Source: FEN-1219 sp036563665 (GTDB taxonomy: Bacteria > Pseudomonadota > Gammaproteobacteria > Steroidobacterales > Rariloculaceae). From it: a stretch of 64,000 nucleotides of DNA. The notes beneath the pieces were generated by a model. The model was not told the origin of the DNA, ran no database searches, and saw only the letters and a list, made by a program, of their open reading frames with translations. Location of the stretch: assembly GCA_036563665.1 (NCBI GenBank), contig DATCLY010000029.1, positions 62,001 through 126,000 on the forward strand, written 5' to 3'. A program made the position numbers and the translations under genes. Positions 34,228 to 43,730 of this stretch are shown one piece after another. Numbering within the stretch: position 1 is the stretch's first letter; every line of letters starts with the position of its first letter.

Positions 34228-37200
34228 TCTCGAACTATTTCATCGACCGGCCGCTGTTCGCGACGGTCGTGTCCGCGTTCATCGTGATCGCGGGGCTCGC
34301 GGCGTTTCGCGCGCTGCCCGTGGCGATGTACCCGGACATCACGCCGCCGCAGGTCAGCGTGACCACGGTGTATCCGGGCGCGAGCGCCGACGTCGTGGCC
34401 GAGACCGTGGCCGCGCCCCTCGAGCAGGCGCTGAACGGCGTGGAGGACATGCTGTACCTGCGCTCGGCCAGCTCCTCCAGCGGCTCGCTCGAGATCGCCA
34501 TCACGTTCGCCGTGGGCACGGATCCGGACATCGCCGTGATCAACGTGCAGAACCGCGTGCAGAGCGCGCTGCAGATGCTGCCGGAGGAGGTGCGGCGCCA
34601 GGGCGTCACGGTGGCGAAGACGCTGCCGTCGTTCCTGCAGATCGTGACGTTCGACTCGCCGGACGGCCGCTACGACGAGCTGTTCGTGTCGAACTACGCG
34701 ACGCTCAACGTGATCGACGAGCTGCGCCGCATCCCCGGCGTGGGCAACGTGCAGGTGTTCGGCGGGCGCGACTACTCCATCCGCATCTGGCTCGCGCCCG
34801 ATCGGCTCGCGGAGCTCGGGCTCACGCCGTCCGACGTGGCCGAAGCCGTCCGGGAGCAGAACGCGCAATCCGCGGCCGGCAGAGTCGGCGACGAGCCGAT
34901 GCACGAGCGCGTGGACATGACCCTCACGGTCACCACCCAGGCCCGGCTGTCCGACCCGGAGCAGTTCGAGCGCATCGTGCTCAAGACGGGCGAGGGCGGC
35001 GAGATCGTGCGGCTCGGCGACGTGGCGCGCGTGGAGCTCGGCGCCCGCGACTACTCGTTTGGCTTGACGCGCAAGGGCCGCCCCGTCGTGGGCGCGGCGA
35101 TCCAGCTCGCGCCCGAGGCCAACGCGCTCGAGACGGCGCGGCTCGTGTACGAGCGGCTCGAGGAGCTCGGGCAGAGCTTCCCGCCGGGCCTCACCTGGGC
35201 CGTGCCGTACGACGTGAGCGAGTACGTGCGGGTGTCCATGCGCGAGGTGGCCATGACCTTCTTCGAGGCCATGGTGCTCGTGTTCTTCGTCGTGTGGCTG
35301 TTCCTCCACAACCTGCGCGCCACCGTCATCCCGTCGCTCGCCGTGCCGGTGTCGCTGATCGGCACGTTCGCGGGCATGTACCTGCTCGGCTTCTCGATCA
35401 ACTCGCTCACGCTGTTCGGCATGGTGCTCGCGATCGGCATCGTGGTGGACGACGCCATCGTCGTGCTCGAGAACGTGGAGCGCCACATGCGCTCGGAGCA
35501 CGTGGACTCGCGCGAGGCCACGCGCCGCGCGATGGCCGAGGTGAGCCGGCCGGTCATCGCCATCGTGCTCGTGCTGAACGCCGTGTTCCTGCCCGTGGCG
35601 TTCCTGGGCGGCCTCGTGGGCGAGATGTACCGCCAGTTCGCCATCACCATCGCCGTGTCGGTGAGCATCTCGGGCTTCGTGGCGCTCACGCTGACTCCGG
35701 CCCTGTGCGCGCGGCTGCTGCGCACGGGCGAGGTGCAGCCGAAGGGGCTCCTGCGGCACTTCGACGCGCTGTTCTCCAGAGTCACGCGCTTCTATACCTC
35801 GGGCGTGGCCTGGGTGCTGCGCCACGGCGCGGTGGCCGTGATCGTGATCGGCGTCATGCTGCTCGTCACCTGGCTCGTCTCGCGTTACGTGCCGCGAGCG
35901 CTCGTGCCGGACGAGGACCAGGGTTACGTGTTGAGCATCGTGGCGCTGCCGCCGGCCTCGTCGCTGCAGCGCACCTGGGACACGCTCGAGCAGCTCGACG
36001 AGGCGGCGTTCGCGCATCCCGCGTACGAGGACAACATCACGGTGGCCGGCTTCGACGTGCTGACCGGCGCGCAGCGCAGCAACGCGGGCGTGAGCTGGGT
36101 GCTGCTCAAGGACTGGTCGGAGCGCGAGGAGCCCGGCATGAGCGCGCCCGAGGTGGCGTTCTCGCTGCTCGGTGCGGGCTCGCAGATCAAGGACGGGTTC
36201 GTGTTCTCGCTGTCCCCGCCGCCGATCGAGGGCATGTCGAACACGGGCGGCTTCGAGGGCTTCGTGCAGATGCGCTCCGGCAACGACTACGCGGCGCTCG
36301 AGGCGGCCACGCAGCAGCTCATCGCCGCCGCGGCGCAGCGGCCGGAGCTCGCGCAGGTGTCGACGTCGTATTCCGCGCAGGTGCCGCGCGTGCACGTGGA
36401 GGTGGACCTCGAGAAGGCGAAGCTCCTGGGCGTCGATCTCGACGACGTGAACATCACGCTGCAGAGCACGTTCGGCGCGTATTACGTGAACGATTTCAAC
36501 CGCAACGGGCGCGTGTATCGCGTGCAGCTGCAGTCGGAGGCGAAGTACCGCGCGTATCCCGAGGACATCCGCGACGTCTACGTGCGCTCCGAAAGCGGCG
36601 CCATGCCGCCGCTCACGGCCATCGCGAGCGTCAAGCACGTCACGGGCCCGGACGTGATCGAGCGCTTCAACCTGTTTCCGGCGGCGCGGCTGTCGGGCGA
36701 GCCCGCGCCGGGCTACAGCTCCGGCCAGGCGCTCGCCGTCATGGAGGAGCTCGCCGCCGAGCACCTGCCGGAGGGCTTCGCGCTCGCCTGGTCCGGCATC
36801 TCGTTCCAGGAGAAGACGAGCGGGCAGAACACGCTCGCCATCTTCGGGCTCGCCGTGCTCATGGTGTTCCTGATCCTGGCCGCCCAGTACGAGCGCATCA
36901 CGCTGCCGTTCGCCGTGATCCTCGCGGTGCCGTTCGCCGTGTTCGGCGCGTTCATGGCCGTGTGGCTGCGCGGGCTGTACAACGACCTGTATCTGCAGAT
37001 CGGCCTCGTCACCCTCGTGGGGCTCGCGGCCAAGAACGCCATCCTGATCGTGGAGTTCGCGGCGCACATGCACCGCGCCGGCATGACGCGCCTGCAGGCC
37101 GCCGTCGAGGCCGCGCGTTTACGCTTCCGGCCGATCGTCATGACGTCGCTCGCGTTCATTTTGGGCGTCGTGCCGCTCGCGATCAGTTCCGGGGCGGGCG

Positions 37201-37352
37201 CCGCGAGCCGCCATTCGATCGGCACCGGCGTCATCGGCGGCATGCTGGCAGCGACGTTCATCGCCGTGCTGTTCATTCCGCTGTTCTACGTGTGGACGTC
37301 GCGCGCGGGCGCGTACCTGCGCGGCGAGCGCGGGCCGGAGCTCAGCACCTGA
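34224..37352 (+). CDS. RND efflux pump permease (HAE1 type)
   Basis: Inner-membrane proton-driven drug pump, 1,042 residues; AcrB has 1,049. The GTG start at 34224 (MISNYFIDRPLFATVVS) overlaps the adaptor stop. The proton-relay Asp pair is present in GIVVDDAIVVLENVERHM. Other hallmarks are YPDITPPQVSVTTVYPGASA, AVGTDPDIAVINVQNRVQ and GLAAKNAILIVEF. The two-fold repeat of large periplasmic loops is intact. The likely substrates are hydrophobic or aromatic toxic compounds, which would fit the aromatic catabolic genes nearby, but that is inference. A TolC-like partner must be encoded elsewhere. Confidence 0.95.
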   Translation: MISNYFIDRPLFATVVSAFIVIAGLAAFRALPVAMYPDITPPQVSVTTVYPGASADVVAETVAAPLEQALNGVEDMLYLRSASSSSGSLEIAITFAVGTDPDIAVINVQNRVQSALQMLPEEVRRQGVTVAKTLPSFLQIVTFDSPDGRYDELFVSNYATLNVIDELRRIPGVGNVQVFGGRDYSIRIWLAPDRLAELGLTPSDVAEAVREQNAQSAAGRVGDEPMHERVDMTLTVTTQARLSDPEQFERIVLKTGEGGEIVRLGDVARVELGARDYSFGLTRKGRPVVGAAIQLAPEANALETARLVYERLEELGQSFPPGLTWAVPYDVSEYVRVSMREVAMTFFEAMVLVFFVVWLFLHNLRATVIPSLAVPVSLIGTFAGMYLLGFSINSLTLFGMVLAIGIVVDDAIVVLENVERHMRSEHVDSREATRRAMAEVSRPVIAIVLVLNAVFLPVAFLGGLVGEMYRQFAITIAVSVSISGFVALTLTPALCARLLRTGEVQPKGLLRHFDALFSRVTRFYTSGVAWVLRHGAVAVIVIGVMLLVTWLVSRYVPRALVPDEDQGYVLSIVALPPASSLQRTWDTLEQLDEAAFAHPAYEDNITVAGFDVLTGAQRSNAGVSWVLLKDWSEREEPGMSAPEVAFSLLGAGSQIKDGFVFSLSPPPIEGMSNTGGFEGFVQMRSGNDYAALEAATQQLIAAAAQRPELAQVSTSYSAQVPRVHVEVDLEKAKLLGVDLDDVNITLQSTFGAYYVNDFNRNGRVYRVQLQSEAKYRAYPEDIRDVYVRSESGAMPPLTAIASVKHVTGPDVIERFNLFPAARLSGEPAPGYSSGQALAVMEELAAEHLPEGFALAWSGISFQEKTSGQNTLAIFGLAVLMVFLILAAQYERITLPFAVILAVPFAVFGAFMAVWLRGLYNDLYLQIGLVTLVGLAAKNAILIVEFAAHMHRAGMTRLQAAVEAARLRFRPIVMTSLAFILGVVPLAISSGAGAASRHSIGTGVIGGMLAATFIAVLFIPLFYVWTSRAGAYLRGERGPELST

Positions 37353-37364
37353 GGCTTCGCCCCG

Positions 37365-38147
37365 TCAGTCGCAGGTGAAGTCCTGCGGCAGGCAGAACGC
37401 GGACTCGCGGGAGAAGCTCGCGCCGCCGCCGAGCGTGGCGGCGGAGCTCACGCCCGACGCCGAGGTCGCTCTCGAGGTGACGCTCGATGCGGCGGTGACG
37501 CCCCGTCCGGCCGACATGCGGCCGTCGCTGGCGTCGGGGCTCAGGGAAAAGCTCGACATGCCGGTGCTCGTGCTGCTCGTGGACGTGACGGTGGGCGTGC
37601 CCAGAGCGGGCGAGGACGTCGTGAAGCTCGACGTTCCGAGGCCGGCGCCCGAGGCGCCGGCGGCGGTACCGGTGCCGACGCTGGACGCGGACGAGGTGCC
37701 GAGACCGGTCGCCGGTCCCACGCCCGTCGCCGTGCTGCCCGTGCTCCGGGGTGCGCCGGGCGAGGTCGGCCCTGCGCCGAGCGACGTGGCGCTCGCCCCG
37801 AGCGAGCCGAAGCCGCGCGAGAACGAGCCGCCGGAGCCGATGCCGGCCGTGCCGAGGCCCGTGGTGGTGCCCAAGGTCGACGTGCGCGTGCGGCCGAGGG
37901 AGCGCGTCTCCGTCACGGACGGGATCAGCGCTCCGGGCCGGGTGCTGCTCGTCACGTTGGCGATGTTCTGGTTGCCCGTCCTGATCCCGCGCTCGGGGAT
38001 GACGTCGCGGCCGCGGGCGTCGCCGTCGAAGCCGCCGCCCGCCTCGAATCCCCCACCGAACCCGCCGCCCTGCTGGGCCCACGCGGGGATCGCGAGCATC
38101 AAGGCCGCGGCCGCCGCGACCGCCCCGTGAAAGCGTTTCCCTGCCAT
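37365..38147 (-). CDS. Secreted Gly/Ser/Thr-rich low-complexity protein
   Basis: Exported protein of 260 residues with no recognised domain. AAGGAG precedes ATG 38147, and a clear signal peptide ends IPAWAQQ. The mature N-terminus is glycine-rich (GGGFGGGFEAGGGFDG). The middle is dominated by Ser, Thr, Gly and Ala in a quasi-repeated pattern (TGLGT, GTSSAS, STSSTSTG). Two cysteines sit at the very end (FCLPQDFTCD), possibly a disulfide. It is convergent with the RND permease gene and divergent from glyA. It could be a surface or matrix protein. Coding status is supported by the ribosome site and signal peptide. Confidence 0.62.
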   Translation of the reverse strand: MAGKRFHGAVAAAAALMLAIPAWAQQGGGFGGGFEAGGGFDGDARGRDVIPERGIRTGNQNIANVTSSTRPGALIPSVTETRSLGRTRTSTLGTTTGLGTAGIGSGGSFSRGFGSLGASATSLGAGPTSPGAPRSTGSTATGVGPATGLGTSSASSVGTGTAAGASGAGLGTSSFTTSSPALGTPTVTSTSSTSTGMSSFSLSPDASDGRMSAGRGVTAASSVTSRATSASGVSSAATLGGGASFSRESAFCLPQDFTCD

Positions 38148-38294
38148 GCGCCGTCTCCTTCGCCGGCGAAGCGGCCGGCCGCCGTCCATCCTGCCCGTGC
38201 CTTGCAAGAATGATTCCGACCGGGCCTTTGGCGGCGTGCGCGTTCGCGCCTGTACACTATCGCCCCGTTTCCCCGGGCACGGAAAGGACCCTCC

Positions 38295-39548
38295 ATGTCG
38301 GACATGCCGGCGCTGCGCGCCACGGACCCTGAGATCTACGAGCTGATCCAAGCGGAAAAGCGCCGCGAGGACGAGTACATCCGCCTGATCCCGTCCGAGA
38401 ACTACGCCTCGAAGGCGGTCATGGAGGCCACCGGGTCGATTCTCGCGAACAAGTATTCCGAGGGTTATCCGGGCAGGCGGTACTACGAAGGGCAGGTCTA
38501 CATCGACCAGATCGAGACGCTCGCCATCGAGCGCGCGAAGGCGCTCTTCGGCGCCGCGCATGCGAACGTGCAGCCGTACTCGGGGTCGCCGGCCAATCAG
38601 GCCGTGTATCTCGCGCTGCTCGAGCCCGGCGACACGGTCATGGGGCTCGGCCTGCCGTTCGGCGGCCACCTGACGCACGGCTGGAACGTGAACTTCTCCG
38701 GCACGGTTTACAAGGCGGTGCAGTACGACGTCGACCCGCAGACGCATCGCGTCGATCTGAACCGCGTGGAAGATCTCGCGAAGCGGGCGAGGCCGAAGGT
38801 GATCTTCTGCGGCGGCACCGCTTATCCGCGCACCTGGGACTTCGCCGGGTTCGCCGAAGTGGCGAAGTCGGTGGGCGCGGTGCTCGTGGCGGACATCGCC
38901 CACATCGCGGGGCTCGTGGCCGCCGGCGTGCATCCGCATCCCTTCCCTCACGCGCAGATCGTCACGTCCACCACGCACAAGACGCTGCGGGGCCCGCGCG
39001 GCGGGCTGGTGCTGTCCGACGGCACGTATGCCAAGGAGCTCGACCGCGCGGTGTTTCCGGGCCTGCAGGGCGGCCCCCACAACCACACCACGGCGGCGAT
39101 CGCCGTGGCGCTCAAGGAGGCGGCGACGCCCGAGTTCCGCGAGTATGCGCGGCAGGTGGTGGCGAATGCGAAGGTGCTCGCGGCGGAGCTCGCGGAGAGG
39201 GGGCTGCGGCTCATCTCCGGCGGCACCGACAACCACCTGATCCTCATCGACGTGACGCCGCGCGGGATCAACGGCAAGCCCGCGGCGCAGGCGCTGCACG
39301 CGGCGGGCATCGAGTGCAACTACAACACGATCCCGTTCGACCCGCGGAAGCCCTTCGACCCCAGCGGAATCCGCATCGGGACGCCGGCGGTGACGTCGCG
39401 CGGCATGAAGGAGATCGAGATGCGCGCGATCGCCGCGTGGATCGACCGCGCGCTCGCGGCGGCGGGCGACGCGCAGGCGCTCGAGCGCATCCGCCGCGAG
39501 ATCGCCGAGTTCTGCCGCGCGTTCCCGGCGCCCGGCATCGCCGTCTAG
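38295..39548 (+). CDS. glyA: Serine hydroxymethyltransferase
   Basis: PLP enzyme that interconverts serine and glycine and loads C1 units onto tetrahydrofolate. It has 417 residues, the normal length. The PLP lysine is Lys229 within TTHKTLRGPRGG. Other signatures are IRLIPSENYASKAVMEATGS, NKYSEGYPGRRYYEGQ, SGSPANQAVYLALL and the C-terminal GTPAVTSRGM. A hairpin at 39677-39700 lies past the stop. The C1 product could feed the methylenetetrahydrofolate reductase at 43731, though the two genes are not adjacent. Confidence 0.97.
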   Translation: MSDMPALRATDPEIYELIQAEKRREDEYIRLIPSENYASKAVMEATGSILANKYSEGYPGRRYYEGQVYIDQIETLAIERAKALFGAAHANVQPYSGSPANQAVYLALLEPGDTVMGLGLPFGGHLTHGWNVNFSGTVYKAVQYDVDPQTHRVDLNRVEDLAKRARPKVIFCGGTAYPRTWDFAGFAEVAKSVGAVLVADIAHIAGLVAAGVHPHPFPHAQIVTSTTHKTLRGPRGGLVLSDGTYAKELDRAVFPGLQGGPHNHTTAAIAVALKEAATPEFREYARQVVANAKVLAAELAERGLRLISGGTDNHLILIDVTPRGINGKPAAQALHAAGIECNYNTIPFDPRKPFDPSGIRIGTPAVTSRGMKEIEMRAIAAWIDRALAAAGDAQALERIRREIAEFCRAFPAPGIAV

Positions 39549-39676
39549 CACGGCGCGGCGCCGTAGCCGCCGATCCTCAGCGCCTTTTGCGACGCGTCGC
39601 CTTTGCGTTGCCGCCGGGGACATCGCGTGCCTGGCGTCCGCGCAGGGGCCCGGCTTGTCGCGAGAGCGAACAGAAC

Positions 39677-39700
39677 CGCGGAGGCGGCAGTGCCTCCGCG
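39677..39700. terminator. Bidirectional terminator-like hairpin between glyA and yceI-type gene
   Basis: CGCGGAGGC (39677-39685) and GCCTCCGCG (39692-39700) form a perfect nine-base stem with loop GGCAGT. It lies between convergent stops. No T-tract follows on either strand, so factor-independent termination is plausible rather than clear. Confidence 0.5.
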
Positions 39701-39735
39701 ATTCGCTCAACGATGTGACCGCGTGGATGCGGTGA

Positions 39736-40290
39736 TCAGGAGGCGGGTTTCAGGTCGAGCTTCACCTCGACGGTGACGTCCTGGCCTACCCAGCTCGTGT
39801 CGTTCCAGCCTTCGCCCACGTTGAAGTCGAAGCGGTTGACGACCATCGTGCCGTTGAACTTCGAGCCGTCGAACGTGAAGCTCATGACCACGGGCTTCGT
39901 CTGGCCCTTGAGCGTGAGGTTGCCGTTCGCCTTGTAGGTGCCGTTCTCGCCGGCCTCGATGCTGGTCGACTCGAACCGCGCCTCCGGATACTGGTCGACG
40001 GCGAACCAGTCAGCGTCGAGCAGCGCGGCATCGCGATCGGGGTCGCGCGTGTTCACCGACTCGAGCTTCACGACGCCGACGATGCTGCCCTTGGTGGGAT
40101 CGCTCGGGTCGAGGTCGATCTGCGCCTCGAAGTCCGAGAAACGCCCGTTGAACTTCGTGCCTTGCTGCACGCCCACGAAGGCGACGGAGCTGGTCTCCTC
40201 CACGACGTCGTACTGGACGGCCGCAGCGCTCCCGGCGTAGCCGGCTGCAATCGCGGCAGCCGCCAGCGCACCCATCGAAATCTTGCTCAT
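39736..40290 (-). CDS. YceI family periplasmic protein
   Basis: Secreted lipocalin-like protein of 184 residues. The signal peptide ends GSAAAVQ. The family pattern is complete: YDVVEETSSVAFVGVQQGTKFNGRFSDFEAQIDLDP, LLDADWFAVDQYPEARFESTSIE, NLTLKGQTKPVVMSFTF, and VGQDVTVEVKLDLKP. Relatives bind isoprenoid chains such as ubiquinone precursors or are acid/base induced. A good promoter pair lies just upstream. Confidence 0.95.
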   Translation of the reverse strand: MSKISMGALAAAAIAAGYAGSAAAVQYDVVEETSSVAFVGVQQGTKFNGRFSDFEAQIDLDPSDPTKGSIVGVVKLESVNTRDPDRDAALLDADWFAVDQYPEARFESTSIEAGENGTYKANGNLTLKGQTKPVVMSFTFDGSKFNGTMVVNRFDFNVGEGWNDTSWVGQDVTVEVKLDLKPAS

Positions 40291-40326
40291 GCTCGAGCCC
40301 CTGTGCTTGCGTCACTCGATGCCGCC

Positions 40327-40356
40327 ATTGTATCGACGCCTTCGAAGGTGCGCCAA
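40327..40356 (-). promoter_or_regulatory. Candidate sigma-70 promoter for the YceI-type gene
   Basis: On the minus strand TTGGCG (40356-40351) and TACAAT (40332-40327) are separated by 18 bases. The leader to ATG 40290 would be about 30 bases. Confidence 0.5.
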
Positions 40357-40361
40357 ACGCG

Positions 40362-40460
40362 CGGTTCAGCGGCGGTTCAGCTTCGGCGTGGGAAGCGGAG
40401 CGCGAAAAGCGCGGTACGCGCAGGCGTTTCCGCAACGGCCATCGGCGAGTCGCTGAACCG
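40362..40460. repeat. Three CGGTTCAGC sites, two direct and one inverted
   Basis: CGGTTCAGC occurs at 40362-40370 and 40373-40381 (period 11, one helical turn) and inverted at 40452-40460. The sites lie in the 276-base gap between the divergent YceI-type and quinoprotein genes, just upstream of the YceI promoter and near a TAGAAT (40480-40485). They resemble binding sites of a dimeric or looping regulator. Confidence 0.38.
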
Positions 40461-40566
40461 AGGGCGGCGTGCCGCGGGTTAGAATGCCGGGCGCCGGGGG
40501 GACTGTGCGGAGCGTTATGTCATTGGCGGGAGGACCCGCGGCGCTCGTGAGCGGGCGGTACGAACG

Positions 40567-42423
40567 ATGACGGCGGCACGGCTCGTGTGCGTGCTCGCTC
40601 CGCTCGCGCTCGTCGCGTGCGGCCGCGGGCCGGCGGCGGACGCGGGCACGCCTCCGGCCACGCCCGCTCCCTACGCCCACTTCCTCGCGGCGGCCGACTG
40701 GCCGACCTACAACCGCGACCTCGCGGGCACGCGCTATTCGCCGCTGGACCAGATCGACGTGCGCAACGTGGCCCGGCTCGTCGAGGCGTGGCGCTATCCG
40801 TTGCCGCCGTTCCCGGACGCGTCCGGCTACGAGCTCACGCCGCTCGCCGTCGACGGCGTGCTGTATCTCGCGGCGGCGGACCGCATCGTCGCGCTCGCCG
40901 CCGACACGGGCACGGAGCGCTGGCGCCACGTGGTGCGGGGCGAGCCGCCGTCGCCGCGCGGGGTCACGTACTGGCCGGGCGATGCGGAGACGCCGCCGCG
41001 GCTCTTCTACACGGCGGGTCGGCGGCTCGCGGCCCTGGACGCGGCGACGGGCCAGCCCGTGCGGGCGTTCGGCTCGGGCGGCGCCGTCGAGATGCCCATT
41101 CCGTACCGCTCGGCCCCCACCGCCTTCGAGCATCTGCTGATCGTCGGCTCCGACGGTCCGCCCGGCAGCGTCCGCGCGTACAGCGCCCGCACGGGCGCCC
41201 AGGTGTGGCTGTTCAGCGCCGTGCCCCGGCCGGGTGAAGCCGGGTCCGATGCGGCGGCGAGCGATGCGTGGGGCGGTCGGCACGGTCTGCTGCATCGCGC
41301 GGCCTCGTTCACCGTGGACGTGGACCGCGCGCTCGTCTACGCCGTGTTCGGCGGCTCGGGGCCGAACGCGCACGACGGCGGCGAGCCTCCCGGCGATGCG
41401 CAGCTCGGCAACGCCGTCGTCGCCCTGGATGCGCGCACCGGCGCGCGGCGCTGGCACTTCCACACCCTGCGCCACGAGGTGTGGGACCACGACCTGCCGG
41501 CTGCCCCGACGCTGCTCGACGTGACGATTCGCGACGCGACCGTGCCCGTGCTCGTGCTGCCGTCGAGACCCGGCTATCTCTACATCCTGAACCGCGTGAC
41601 CGGCGAGCCGCTGTTCGGCGTGGAGGAAAGCCCCGTGCCGCCCGGCGACGTGCCGGGCGCCGCGACGTCGCGCGCCAGGCCGATCCCCGTGAAGCCGCCG
41701 CCGCTCGCCCGCACGAGCTTCGCGCCGAGCGATCTCGTGACGGCCGAGGACACGACCGCCGAACACGCCGCGTTCTGCCGGCAGCTGCGCGAGCGAGGGG
41801 GCGGGCAGCGCGACGCGGCGGGACCGGCGCCGCGCGCGACCGTGGTCTTCCCGGGCTCGGCGGGCGGGGCGGGGTGGGGCGGCGCCGCTGCCGATCCCAC
41901 GCGCGGCTTCGTGTTCGTGAACACCGCGGACGCCGGCGACCTCGTCTGGCCCGAGACGGCCGACGGCGGCGGCACGGCCCCGACCACGGCCGGCTTCTGG
42001 TGGGACGGCACGGGCGGCGACGCCGGGCCGCGCGCCGGCGAGACCTGGCCGTGCCAGAAGCCGCCATGGGGCCGGCTGACGGCGGTGAGCGCCTCGTCCG
42101 GCGAGATCGTGTGGCAGGTGCCGCTCGGCGTCACGGCGGAGCTGCCGCCTGGCAAGCAGGGCACGGGGCGGCTCAACCGGGGCGGGCCGATCGTCACGGC
42201 GGGCGGGCTCGTGTTCGTCGCGGCCACCGACGACCGGCGCCTGCGGGCGTTCGCGTCGCGCACGGGCGAGGAGCTCTGGAGCGCGGAGCTGCCGCGGCCT
42301 GGGCACGCCGTCCCGATCACCTACCAGGCGCGAAACGGCAAGCAGTACGTGGCCGTGACTGCGGGCGGCCCCGCCGATGCCGCCGCGGGCGCGCCGGCCG
42401 TTATCGCCTACGCGCTGCCATGA
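40567..42423 (+). CDS. PQQ-type beta-propeller dehydrogenase-like lipoprotein
   Basis: Exported eight-bladed quinoprotein-like protein of 618 residues, anchored by the lipobox ALVAC. Propeller strands are visible as repeated A-x-D-x-x-T-G-x-x-x-W units (ALAADTGTERWRH, ALDARTGARRWHF, AVSASSGEIVWQV, AFASRTGEELWSA). DWPTYNRDLAGTRYSPLDQI and HEVWDHDLPAAPTLLD resemble glucose dehydrogenase-type quinoproteins, including the catalytic Asp region. Its stop shares ATGA with the pobA start, so the two are co-translated. It may oxidise an alcohol or aldehyde in the periplasm that feeds the aromatic pathway. PQQ use is not proven. Confidence 0.85.
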   Translation: MTAARLVCVLAPLALVACGRGPAADAGTPPATPAPYAHFLAAADWPTYNRDLAGTRYSPLDQIDVRNVARLVEAWRYPLPPFPDASGYELTPLAVDGVLYLAAADRIVALAADTGTERWRHVVRGEPPSPRGVTYWPGDAETPPRLFYTAGRRLAALDAATGQPVRAFGSGGAVEMPIPYRSAPTAFEHLLIVGSDGPPGSVRAYSARTGAQVWLFSAVPRPGEAGSDAAASDAWGGRHGLLHRAASFTVDVDRALVYAVFGGSGPNAHDGGEPPGDAQLGNAVVALDARTGARRWHFHTLRHEVWDHDLPAAPTLLDVTIRDATVPVLVLPSRPGYLYILNRVTGEPLFGVEESPVPPGDVPGAATSRARPIPVKPPPLARTSFAPSDLVTAEDTTAEHAAFCRQLRERGGGQRDAAGPAPRATVVFPGSAGGAGWGGAAADPTRGFVFVNTADAGDLVWPETADGGGTAPTTAGFWWDGTGGDAGPRAGETWPCQKPPWGRLTAVSASSGEIVWQVPLGVTAELPPGKQGTGRLNRGGPIVTAGGLVFVAATDDRRLRAFASRTGEELWSAELPRPGHAVPITYQARNGKQYVAVTAGGPADAAAGAPAVIAYALP

Positions 42424-43595
42424 CCGTTCGCACGCAGGTCGGCATCGTCGGGGCGGGCCCCTCCGGCCTGCTGCTCTCCCATCTGCTGCATCTCGCGGGC
42501 ATCGACAGCGTGGTGCTCGAGCGGCGGAGCCGCGAGCACGTGCTCGGCCGCATCCGGGCCGGTGTGCTCGAGCAAGGCACCGTGGAGATCCTGAGGCAGG
42601 CGGGCCTCGCGCACCGCCTCGACCGCGAGGGCCTCGTGCACGAGGGCGTGGCCATCGCTTTCGGCGAGCACCGGCTGCGTGTCGACCTGCGGGCCCGCTG
42701 CGGCCGCTGCGTCACGGTGTACGGGCAGACCGAGCTCACCAAGGACCTCGTGGACGCGCGCACGGCGGCCGGCGGCGCGCTCGTCTACGAGGCCGAGGAC
42801 GTGGCGCTGCACGGCATCGACGGGGACGCGCCGGCGCTCACGTACCGCAAGGACGGCGCGACCCATCGGTTGCGCTGCGACTTCGTCGCGGGCTGCGACG
42901 GCTACCACGGCGTGACCCGGCGCTCGATCCCTGCCAGCGCGATCACCGTGCACGAGCGCGTGTACCCGTACGGCTGGCTCGGCATCGTGGCGGACACGCA
43001 GCCCGTCTCCGACGAGCTCGTCTACGCGAGCCACGACCGGGGCTTTGCGCTCTGCAGCATGCGTTCGCGTACGCGCAGCCGCTGCTACGTGCAGTGCGAG
43101 CCGGACGAGGACCCGGCGCGCTGGAGCGACGAGCGGTTCTGGAGCGAGCTGCGCGCGCGGCTCCCGGCGGACCTCGCGGCGCGGCTCGAGACCGGGCCGT
43201 CGATCGAGAAGAGCGTGGCGCCGCTGCGCAGCTTCGTGGCGGAGCCCATGCGCTTCGGGCGGCTGTTCCTCGCGGGCGACGCGGCGCACATCGTGCCGCC
43301 GACGGGTGCGAAGGGGCTCAATCTCGCGGTGGCCGACGTCTACCGCCTCGCGCAGGCGCTGATCGCCTACTACAAGGGGGGGCGGAGCGACCTGCTCGAC
43401 GGCTACTCCGACGCGTGCCTGAAGCGCATTTGGAACGCCGAGCGGTTCTCGGCGTGGCTCACGGGGTTGCTGCACCGCCCGCCCGGGAGGAGCACGTTCG
43501 ACCGGCGATTGCAGCTCGCGGAGCTCGAGTACCTTGCGAGCTCGGAGGCCGCGCAGACGGCGTTCGCGGAGAACTACGCAGGGCTGCCACTGTAG
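42420..43595 (+). CDS. pobA: 4-hydroxybenzoate 3-monooxygenase
   Basis: FAD/NAD(P)H enzyme that hydroxylates 4-hydroxybenzoate to protocatechuate in the cytoplasm, 391 residues (Pseudomonas PobA 394). The FAD motif GAGPSG is at residues 10-15, with the family phrases VLGRIRAGVLEQGTVE, LVHEGVAIAF, FVAGCDGYHGVTRRSIP, YPYGWLGIVAD and FLAGDAAHIVPPTGAKGLNLAVAD. Similarity to Pseudomonas PobA runs end to end. The start ATG at 42420 overlaps the quinoprotein stop. LigJ at 60339 acts later in the protocatechuate 4,5-cleavage route, which suggests how the product is used. Confidence 0.96.
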   Translation: MTVRTQVGIVGAGPSGLLLSHLLHLAGIDSVVLERRSREHVLGRIRAGVLEQGTVEILRQAGLAHRLDREGLVHEGVAIAFGEHRLRVDLRARCGRCVTVYGQTELTKDLVDARTAAGGALVYEAEDVALHGIDGDAPALTYRKDGATHRLRCDFVAGCDGYHGVTRRSIPASAITVHERVYPYGWLGIVADTQPVSDELVYASHDRGFALCSMRSRTRSRCYVQCEPDEDPARWSDERFWSELRARLPADLAARLETGPSIEKSVAPLRSFVAEPMRFGRLFLAGDAAHIVPPTGAKGLNLAVADVYRLAQALIAYYKGGRSDLLDGYSDACLKRIWNAERFSAWLTGLLHRPPGRSTFDRRLQLAELEYLASSEAAQTAFAENYAGLPL

Positions 43596-43730
43596 AAAAC
43601 CCTGACACCGGCGCACGCGCCGCGTGCGGCATGATATGGTCAGGATCCGGGAGCTTCCCCACGGCCGGCGCCGCGAGACGCGCGGCGGCGAGCTGGGCGG
43701 CGAGCTGGTTTTGTTGGCCGAGCGAGAACG

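Noticed and set aside
33681..37073. A 1,130-codon minus-strand frame opposite the RND permease.
   Set aside because: It has His/Arg-rich low complexity and no domain, and it mirrors a clear AcrB-type gene.
38228..38258. A TTGGCG/TACACT promoter pair before glyA.
   Set aside because: The spacer is 19 bases and both boxes are partial, too weak to list as a feature.
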